Shown piece by piece: positions 23,501 to 28,786 of a stretch of DNA of 28,786 nt; position 1 is the first letter of the stretch, and each line of letters opens with the position of its first letter. Under the pieces are notes generated by a model. The model did no database searches. It had not been told where the DNA came from and worked only from the letters and a program-made list of their open reading frames with translations. The stretch is taken from positions 1 through 28,786 of the forward strand of contig CALBLI010000051.1 in assembly GCA_937896065.1 (NCBI GenBank), given 5' to 3'. Origin of the DNA: an uncultured Caryophanales bacterium (GTDB lineage Bacteria; Bacillota_I; Bacilli_A; RFN20; CAG-288). The translations under genes and the position numbers were made by a program.

Positions 23501-24064
23501 TTGAATTATTTAAGTTTGAATTCTGCTGGTCTTAAGTATTTAACTGATAATTATAAAATTGATGCTTTATCATGGGATAATATAGAAACTATTTATTTAC
23601 AAGCTGATTGTACAGATAGTAAAACTATGAACTTAATAGCTTATCTTTCACGTGGCAGAGGTAGTTATGATGTTCTAGTAGATTCTAATAATCCAAATTA
23701 TGTAATGGAAAATGGTGTATTGTATGGTAAAAATAGTAGTGGTAGCAAAAACTATAAAATATATAGTTCCGTCTCATCAAGCCGTTATACTGATAAGGTT
23801 GTTTTTGAGAATCGTGTAGAAGATGAAGCATTTGCATATACAAAAAGAACTAAATTTTATTTATCTTCAGCTGTTAGTAGCATTTATATTGGCCATTATC
23901 TTGTTGATGGATTAAGCATAGAAGAAGCAAAAAAGGTTACGTTTTATGCTGCAAGAAGTTCATGGTCTAGCTATTGGGGCTCTCTTAACAAATTGTGGAG
24001 ACCTTCTTCTTACACAATAAATATCATATATAGTTATTCACGTGCAGATTTTGATAAATTATAA
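20504..24064 (+). CDS. Large BspA-like leucine-rich-repeat lipoprotein
   Basis: An 1186-residue cell-surface lipoprotein. The signal ends LLSSC (Cys18) and is followed by a Ser/Thr-rich linker to about residue 45. The rest is mostly LRR_5 (BspA / Treponema pallidum type) repeats of about 23 residues: I-x-x-x-A-F-x-x-C-x-x-L-x-x-I-x-I-P. Modules restart near residues 47 (YVINEDGTLKITGF), 476 (VIDGIYYTVSS) and 655 (YNVDGVVYNITTI). A hairpin insert of the type SSVDGILYNKDKTEL...P.GK recurs near 347, 739, 875, 932 and 1068, as in other BspA-like proteins. Such proteins usually bind host matrix or other cells; that role is inferred from the family. No sortase signal or TM at the C-terminus. It has its own promoter and a weak terminator. 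Confidence 0.9.
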   Translation: MKKKIFSLIATLSLLSSCSVFDQNTVISSKTTTSSSTSSEVKKESVFKYVINEDGTLKITGFESDNPVSYEDITIPQQIDGKVVTMIAKGAFQGFSTLKKITIPDTISEIGASAFEGCTLLNDVVIPSSVVTLSDAAFKDCVSLETIIIPDTVLNLGADLFSNCSSLTDVTLPNNDSVTKISNSMFSSCTSLTQITLPENIISIGKQAFSGCLLLEDVHYPTTLLRIESSAFANCKSLSVFNFNEFLTYIGDSAFANCSNLRLISLPKDVVVSSNAFFNCDISKLNLSNLLTTIDSKTLSTYLQAMPDTNYELYIPESVTKIDNDAFSSYSNISAITVDELNKNFSSVDGILYNKDKTELIRCPVGKKTITEIPDTVKTIKSKAFYSCSSLTTISIPNSVETIEVNAFENCTSLKQFTMPISVNNVAIAFEGCTSLKEIYCEAPLKPYGWNNSWNYMNPSTTITAIWNTAKNSIVIDGIYYTVSSRDSDHATVTGFAAEQLNVNAEIVENVSIYGKTFTVTEVAKGAFNSCRVFKTLMFAETITTVNESAFDNCIGLEAIIIPKNITTFKSTFNGCTSLVNIYAEASSRPTNFDVNFNKISDNKTIAVKYNFVPISNEDANTGVIYTFNKNYEISVKVNENKKATFSSSFTLGSTYNVDGVVYNITTIEDNGFNGCNRLITLTLPKSVKNFGATSLSNTKINSVTISENVKSIDDTAFNNCSDLKSINVSFQNATYSSIDGILYEKEENDKLRLIKAPEGKTGLATVSNDCIDIAKGAFKNCSKLTRIELATDLNITVLRESVFENCTSLEAPITIPNAVTTIEKAAFKGCDSTNFNKIIIPSLVASIDSDAFSNMSSLTEFVVDEENENFTTYESSLYSKDLTRLVKVPSGKAGVLVLNSELVSFDEYAFEGCSKITKYSITDSKNFYTSSNLGVLYSADKTTLYACPQGSSADIVCESATTTIKKGAFKNCNLITRIEFNTNLKTIENNTEFYGLTNLNYLSLNSAGLKYLTDNYKIDALSWDNIETIYLQADCTDSKTMNLIAYLSRGRGSYDVLVDSNNPNYVMENGVLYGKNSSGSKNYKIYSSVSSSRYTDKVVFENRVEDEAFAYTKRTKFYLSSAVSSIYIGHYLVDGLSIEEAKKVTFYAARSSWSSYWGSLNKLWRPSSYTINIIYSYSRADFDKL

Positions 24065-24069
24065 TTAAT

Positions 24070-24094
24070 AAAAAAACCTAGCTCACGCTAGGTT
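24070..24094 (-). terminator. Rho-independent terminator of tRNA-Leu (possibly bidirectional)
   Basis: AACCTAGC (24075-24082) pairs with GCTAGGTT (24087-24094) around a four-base loop. On the minus strand the stem is followed by a run of seven T (24070-24076, partly in the stem), as expected downstream of the tRNA. In the plus direction it lies just after the LRR gene stop, with a poorer T run, and may also end that transcript. Confidence 0.8.
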
Positions 24095-24108
24095 AATTAT
24101 TTAACTTA

Positions 24109-24193
<85 letters not shown>

Positions 24194-24208
24194 AAAACTG
24201 CAATGAAA

Positions 24209-24237
24209 ATTATACTAATTTGTATTAGTAAAATCAA
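24209..24237 (-). promoter_or_regulatory. Sigma-A promoter of tRNA-Leu
   Basis: On the minus strand TTGATT (24232-24237) and a perfect TATAAT (24209-24214) are spaced by 17 bases. The -10 is 15 bases before the tRNA. An inverted repeat TACTAAT-TTGT-ATTAGTA (24213-24230) fills the spacer. Confidence 0.75.
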
Positions 24238-24260
24238 GTACTAATTTAAAATGAGGTTAT

Positions 24261-26168
24261 ATGAAAAAAAATAAATGTTTACTTTTTAATATCGTCTTCT
24301 TATCGCTTCTTTTTTCATGTAATAAAAATAATAATCAGGATAGTAATAAGACAACTTCTTCAATAAATAGTAGTCAAACTAGTACTAGCTTTGTGATCCC
24401 ATCTATTTCATCAAATAGTTCAACAACTTCTAGTGAGATCAAATACAAAGTTGAAGTTACAAATTTAACTTCAAGTATTAAATGTGATATTATAGGTACT
24501 GGTCAATATAAAAGTGGAACAGATGTCGTTTTACAATGTGTTCATCTAAGTGATTATTATGTAACCTGGATTCTTGATGGTGAAGAAGTAAGTAATGGTG
24601 ATGTCTATAAAATAAATAAAATAAATAAAGACTATACATTACAGATTAAATTGATTGAAAATTTTAATATCGATAAACATCAAAATTATACATATAATAA
24701 TATCGTTTATGAATATAGTACAAAAGATAATGGATATTATATAGTAGGTCTTGATTCAGCTTCTAAAGATGACAAAAATATACCTATTGTCACATCAATT
24801 AAATTAGTTGATCATCTTTTTTTTAATACTAAAGTTTTAGGATTTAAAAATGGTATCTCAAATAAATATTTGCAGACTGTTACTTTTTCTGATAATGTAA
24901 ATTACTTTTTAATCGACTATGCCTTTAAAGACTGCTCTTCTTTAGTATCTATTACCTTGAATAAAGGACTTACTAAAGTTCCAAAATATGCTTTTTTTAA
25001 TTGTAAGTCACTTAAAAACATCAACCTGCCAACTACTGTAACTGAAATTGATGATTATGCCTTTTATAATTCAGGTTTAACTTCTTTTTCTTTTACAACC
25101 ACTATGACTAGAATTGGAAATTATGCTTTTTCTTTATCTAAATTAGAATCAGCGTCTATTTCTACATCAATTACTGAAATAGGCAGTTTTGCTTTTTCAG
25201 ATTGTAGTAATTTAAAAACAGTTGTTATTCCATCTTCGGTAACTAACTTAGGCAACAATAAAATAGGTTCTTCAACAACTACATATGGTGGTGTTTTTGC
25301 AAACTGTCAACTATTAAATAAAGCTGTTATAAGAGCTAATATTACAACTTTAAATCAAAACATGTTTTTTAATTGCCCTAGCCTTAATCAAGTAGAGCTT
25401 CCTTCTTCCCTTAATAAAATTGAAGAATATGCCTTTGCTCAAAATACAAATCTTGTTTCAATTACTATACCAAGTAATGTAACTTCCATTGGTAAAAGTT
25501 GTTTTAATTCATGTTCTAAATTGACTAATGTCAACATTCCAAATGGTGTAACTTCAATTGAATCTAATTTGTTTAGTAATTGTAGTGCACTTGAAAATAT
25601 CTCTTTACCTTCTTCAATCACTTCTATTTCTCAAGAAGCTTTTTTAAATTGTTCTTCTTTAAAGTCAATCATCATTCCAAATGATGTAACTATTATTGAA
25701 AATAGAACATTTAAAGGTTGTACTTCTTTAACAGTTGTCACATTATCATCTAAAACAACAAGATTATCAGAAGAAGCATTTTCTAACTGCACTTCTTTAA
25801 AAACTATCAATTTAAATAATGTTCAAGTTTTTGAAAGCAGTGTTTTTGATTCAGCTGGTATTGAAGAAGTAACATTAGAAAATGTAAGTAACCTAACTTC
25901 TTCTTTATTTATAAATACTAATAAATTAAAAAAAGTTACTATTAAGACTTCAAATGATGTAAGTTTTAATAGCAACGTCTTTTTTAATTCTACAATTGAA
26001 GAACTTATAATTGATGCTTTTGTATCTTCTTTCTCATCAACTTTCTTAAATGATAGTAAATTAACAACTGTTTATTTAAATAAATATACCAAAGAAACAG
26101 CTAGCAATATAAATGGTATCAATTTTTTAATTAGCAAAGCTAAAGCTGTTGTTTATAAAACAGCCTAA
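24261..26168 (+). CDS. BspA-like leucine-rich-repeat lipoprotein
   Basis: A 635-residue surface lipoprotein. The signal ends LLFSC (Cys20). A Ser/Thr/Asn-rich linker follows to about residue 60. Then comes a beta domain of about 70 residues (GTGQYKSGTDVVLQCVHLSD, WILDGEEV) that resembles the divergent InlB B-repeat type. LRR_5 repeats occupy about 200-625 (AFKDCSSLVSITLNKGL and similar). Ribosome binding uses the same TGAGGTTAT sequence as the first LRR gene, only four bases before the ATG. Adhesion or matrix binding is inferred from the family. The TAA stop is immediately followed by the stop of the opposing gene, with no base between. Confidence 0.9.
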   Translation: MKKNKCLLFNIVFLSLLFSCNKNNNQDSNKTTSSINSSQTSTSFVIPSISSNSSTTSSEIKYKVEVTNLTSSIKCDIIGTGQYKSGTDVVLQCVHLSDYYVTWILDGEEVSNGDVYKINKINKDYTLQIKLIENFNIDKHQNYTYNNIVYEYSTKDNGYYIVGLDSASKDDKNIPIVTSIKLVDHLFFNTKVLGFKNGISNKYLQTVTFSDNVNYFLIDYAFKDCSSLVSITLNKGLTKVPKYAFFNCKSLKNINLPTTVTEIDDYAFYNSGLTSFSFTTTMTRIGNYAFSLSKLESASISTSITEIGSFAFSDCSNLKTVVIPSSVTNLGNNKIGSSTTTYGGVFANCQLLNKAVIRANITTLNQNMFFNCPSLNQVELPSSLNKIEEYAFAQNTNLVSITIPSNVTSIGKSCFNSCSKLTNVNIPNGVTSIESNLFSNCSALENISLPSSITSISQEAFLNCSSLKSIIIPNDVTIIENRTFKGCTSLTVVTLSSKTTRLSEEAFSNCTSLKTINLNNVQVFESSVFDSAGIEEVTLENVSNLTSSLFINTNKLKKVTIKTSNDVSFNSNVFFNSTIEELIIDAFVSSFSSTFLNDSKLTTVYLNKYTKETASNINGINFLISKAKAVVYKTA

Positions 26169-27533
26169 TCATTTCTTATTTGATAATAAATCTTCTAACT
26201 TAATTTCATATGAAGAGAGTCTATTATTGTAATCTTCGTCTTCTTCATCTTCTTTTTTATTTACAAAAGCTGTGCAGGTGATGATCATATTATTTCTGAT
26301 AATGAAGTTTTTAAGTGTCAGATATTCAATATCATAATCATCATCTTTTTTAACAAATCTTCCAAGTTTATCAGTTATATAACCAGATAATGTTGCATAA
26401 TCTTCATCAAGATTATCGTAATCTAAATCAAAGAAATCAAAAAAATCATAGACTGATATATCACCTTTGACTTTGTATGAATTCTTTTCTTTACCTTTAG
26501 ATATATAATCAGTTGGTGAATCATTTTCATCCCACATTTCACCAACTAGTTCTTCTAAAATATCTTCCATGGTGACAATACCATCTGTTCCACCATATTC
26601 ATCTTTGACTAAAACAATGTGTTGCCTTTTATTTTTCATAGTCTCTAAAGCTTGTGATATTAACATTGTCCTTGGAATTGAAAGTATTGGTAGGATGATA
26701 TCTTTTAAATTATATTTGATATTTAATGTCAGATATCTTAGTAATGTTTTAACATGAAAATATCCAATTATATGATCTAAATCTTTTTTATAAACGATGA
26801 TTCTTGAATATTTGCTCAAATCGCTATTATCAATAAATTTATCTAAAGATGAATCAATATCATAACCGATGATTTTAACTCTCGGTGTCATAATCTCATA
26901 GACACTTGTTTCTTTAAATTGGATACTTTTATATAAAAGATCTGATTTGTCTTTATCAATCAAACCTTCATTTTCAATCTCATCAACCATCTCAATGAGT
27001 TCATCATCGGAAAAGACTTCTGCTTCTTTACCTGTTTTTTCAACTAATTTTGATGTGACTCTATTGGAAAATAAACTGACTGGTGTGACAATAAAATAAA
27101 AGACATATTCACAAGCTGTAACAAAGTAAGTAAATATTTTACAAACTGCAAGTGAAAAATTTCTTCCTATTGCTTTAGGAGTATATTCGCAAAAGATAAG
27201 AAGAATAAATAATGGAACAATGGTGGTAACTAAGTTGATGATTGCTTCATCATTTATACCATTACTTTTCATAATATCTTCAATAAACACAGCTACTAAT
27301 GCTGATGATAAAATATTAACAAAATCATTTCCAAATAAAATGGTTGCTATTGTTCGATCATAATTTTTAGCATTCTTTAAAGCATCTTTAGCAAATCTTT
27401 CTTTTTTAGACACTGCTAGTTCAAGTCGAGGTATCTTCACACATGAAAAAGACATATCTAAAAGTGAAAATAAAGCAGATAATAGATATAAAACGATGAT
27501 GGCAACAAGAATCAATATATTTTTAGTTGACAT
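26169..27533 (-). CDS. DUF21/CBS-domain transporter (CNNM/CorC family), full length
   Basis: A 454-residue membrane protein of the HlyC/CorC or CNNM type, linked in several bacteria to magnesium or cobalt efflux. The N-terminal DUF21 domain has about four membrane spans (residues 1-160) with FGNDFVNILSSA and CEYTPKAIGR. Two CBS motifs follow: EIMTPRVKIIGYDIDSS to IIGYFHVKTLL, and IVLVKDEYGGTDGIVTMEDI with ILEELVGE. The C-terminal domain (about 360-435, SYKVKGDISVYDFFDFF) is the CorC/HlyC transporter-associated fold. GGAG lies seven bases before the ATG, within the end of the paralogue upstream (11-base overlap). Transported ion is inferred from the family only. Confidence 0.88.
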   Translation of the reverse strand: MSTKNILILVAIIVLYLLSALFSLLDMSFSCVKIPRLELAVSKKERFAKDALKNAKNYDRTIATILFGNDFVNILSSALVAVFIEDIMKSNGINDEAIINLVTTIVPLFILLIFCEYTPKAIGRNFSLAVCKIFTYFVTACEYVFYFIVTPVSLFSNRVTSKLVEKTGKEAEVFSDDELIEMVDEIENEGLIDKDKSDLLYKSIQFKETSVYEIMTPRVKIIGYDIDSSLDKFIDNSDLSKYSRIIVYKKDLDHIIGYFHVKTLLRYLTLNIKYNLKDIILPILSIPRTMLISQALETMKNKRQHIVLVKDEYGGTDGIVTMEDILEELVGEMWDENDSPTDYISKGKEKNSYKVKGDISVYDFFDFFDLDYDNLDEDYATLSGYITDKLGRFVKKDDDYDIEYLTLKNFIIRNNMIITCTAFVNKKEDEEDEDYNNRLSSYEIKLEDLLSNKK

Positions 27534-28536
27534 AACTTACTCCGCTATCACTATCTTTAATAGGCCCAACAAGTTCTTCTAAAACATCATCCATTGTCAC
27601 CATTCCTAATAGTTTCTTATCTTTAAAAACGAAAGCGATTTGAGTATGAGTGGTTCTAAATCCGTCAATCAAATCATCAATCATGATTGATGGAGTGATG
27701 ATATATGGTTTAGAAATGATAGATTTTAAGTCAAGATTTTTATCTTGAAGATATCTAGCTAAAAATGTTTTGACAATTAAAACACCTACTATTCGATTGA
27801 TATCTGAATAATATAGAGGTATTCTTGAATAATTAGTATTAGCTACCATTTTAGCTAATTTATTGATATTCATTCCTTTAATATCAATAGCATATATTTT
27901 ATCAACTGGAGTCAATACTTCACTGACAGTTGTTTCTGTAAAATCTAGTGAATTTTGAATAATATCGGTTTCATTTTCTTCAAGAGCACCTTTTTCTTCA
28001 TTATTTTCGATAACTGATGAAAAATCATCTTCAGTTAAATCGGCTTCCTTATTATTTTTAAAGATGAGATTTAAAAGAGAAGATATTCCAACTAATATCA
28101 AAGATATTGGTAAGAATATAATTATAAAAAAGACTAATATGTATGATGTTTTTAAAGCAACTTTATTTGGTATTTTTTTAGCAATATGTTTAGGTAAAGT
28201 CTCACCAAAAATATAAACAATGATAGTTATAACAACAGATGAAATAATTGAAACAATTGATTGGTCTAAATTGATGAATTTTCCAAATAAATATGCTGAA
28301 ACTATTGAAAGTAAAACAGCACAAATGTTATTACCTACAAGCACTGATGATAATGTTACATCAAATTTATCAATAATTTTAGATACAACAATAGCTCTTC
28401 TATTTTTATCCATCGCCATTGCTTTGATTCGATACTTGTTTAAGCAAGAATATGCTGTTTCAACAAGTGAAAAAAAGAATGATAGAAAAATAAAAACAAT
28501 TGTTAATATAAGATAAATAGTAGACCGGGTGTCCAT
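27523..28536 (-). CDS. DUF21/CBS-domain transporter paralogue without the C-terminal domain
   Basis: A 337-residue paralogue of the downstream gene. DUF21 has about four TM segments (1-160), with VGNNICAVLLS and a classical GETLPKHIAKK loop. A CBS pair follows (EVLTPVDKIYAIDIKG ... RIVGVLIVKTFL; KKLLGMVTMDDVLEELVG). It stops soon after the second CBS, lacking the CorC/HlyC domain present in its partner; this is a normal stop without sign of frameshift. The two genes overlap by 11 bases, so a heteromeric transporter is plausible. No Shine-Dalgarno was seen before the ATG at 28536. Confidence 0.85.
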   Translation of the reverse strand: MDTRSTIYLILTIVFIFLSFFFSLVETAYSCLNKYRIKAMAMDKNRRAIVVSKIIDKFDVTLSSVLVGNNICAVLLSIVSAYLFGKFINLDQSIVSIISSVVITIIVYIFGETLPKHIAKKIPNKVALKTSYILVFFIIIFLPISLILVGISSLLNLIFKNNKEADLTEDDFSSVIENNEEKGALEENETDIIQNSLDFTETTVSEVLTPVDKIYAIDIKGMNINKLAKMVANTNYSRIPLYYSDINRIVGVLIVKTFLARYLQDKNLDLKSIISKPYIITPSIMIDDLIDGFRTTHTQIAFVFKDKKLLGMVTMDDVLEELVGPIKDSDSGVSYVN

Positions 28537-28557
28537 ATATAAATATATTTATTATTT

Positions 28558-28786
28558 TTAAGCGATTTCTTGATAATTTAAATTATCAATATTCCAAAAC
28601 TCATCAAATTTAGTTGTATCAACACCAGTTTTGAATTTAATAGCAGCTGTAGAGCATCCCTTAAAAGCAAAATTACCGATGTGTTTAATTGAATTTAAAT
28701 TTACAGCAGTTAATTTACTACAACCTCTAAATGCACCTTCTTCAATTTCAGTTACATTTTCTAAACCATTGATAGTTGTTAATGAA
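28558..28786 (-). CDS. C-terminal end of a third BspA-like LRR protein (partial)
   Basis: The minus strand is open from the window edge to the TAA at 28558-28560, giving 75 residues. It contains two LRR_5 repeats (ENVTEIEEGAFRGCSKLTAV, then HIGNFAFKGCSTAAIKF) and ends with a short capping tail EFWNIDNLNYQEIA. The 5' part lies outside the window. It lies upstream of the two transporters in the same direction, with 22 bases between. Confidence 0.75.
   Translation of the reverse strand, partial: SLTTINGLENVTEIEEGAFRGCSKLTAVNLNSIKHIGNFAFKGCSTAAIKFKTGVDTTKFDEFWNIDNLNYQEIA

Noticed and set aside
20504..24064. CRISPR or tandem DNA repeat array
   Set aside because: The regular repetition is protein-level LRR periodicity with variable DNA sequence; there are no identical repeats with unique spacers.

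Overview
This is a very AT-rich bacterial window of the low-GC Gram-positive type. MutS2, UvrC, RNase HIII, LspA, an RluD-type pseudouridine synthase and IleRS look like those of Bacillota or free-living Mollicutes relatives, for example gut RF39, Izemoplasma or Erysipelotrichia-like lineages. TGA ends several genes (mutS2, the trypsin-like gene, one CBS transporter) and Trp is TGG, so the ordinary bacterial code is in use. Many short lipoproteins and BspA-like leucine-rich-repeat lipoproteins suggest a host-associated, probably gut, organism. The exact lineage cannot be fixed from the sequence.

Layout. Bases 1-1870 hold the tail of an unknown gene, a trypsin-like lipoprotein and a gene-poor stretch. 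Bases 1869-4303 form an accessory patch: tRNA-Pro(GGG), a duplicated tail of a membrane-protein gene, a small lipoprotein, a papain-like cysteine peptidase, and a 228-base inverted-repeat element carrying a 35-codon ORF. The patch is bounded by a 100-base direct repeat (93/100 identical). Bases 4204-8965 are a minus-strand run: mutS2, uvrC and a 4-TM protein. Bases 9035-11764 are plus-strand: a frameshifted ATPase remnant behind a palindrome, rnhC, then two decayed copies of the cysteine peptidase gene around another small lipoprotein.

Bases 11912-20121 are a housekeeping minus-strand block: a YgjP-type metallopeptidase, a SpoU methyltransferase, an alpha/beta hydrolase, an unknown secreted/membrane protein, ileS, lspA and rluD, often overlapping by a few bases. 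Bases 20435-26168 hold two large plus-strand BspA-like lipoproteins separated by a minus-strand tRNA-Leu(GAG) with its own promoter and terminator. Bases 26169-28536 carry two overlapping minus-strand DUF21/CBS (CNNM/CorC-like) transporters, followed by the C-terminal end of a third LRR protein.

The most interesting material is the peptidase plus lipoprotein cassette: one intact copy on the minus strand and two decaying plus-strand copies about 7 kb away. The intact copy sits inside a 2.2-kb block bounded by direct repeats next to a tRNA gene. LspA, needed to mature the many lipoproteins here, is encoded in the same window.
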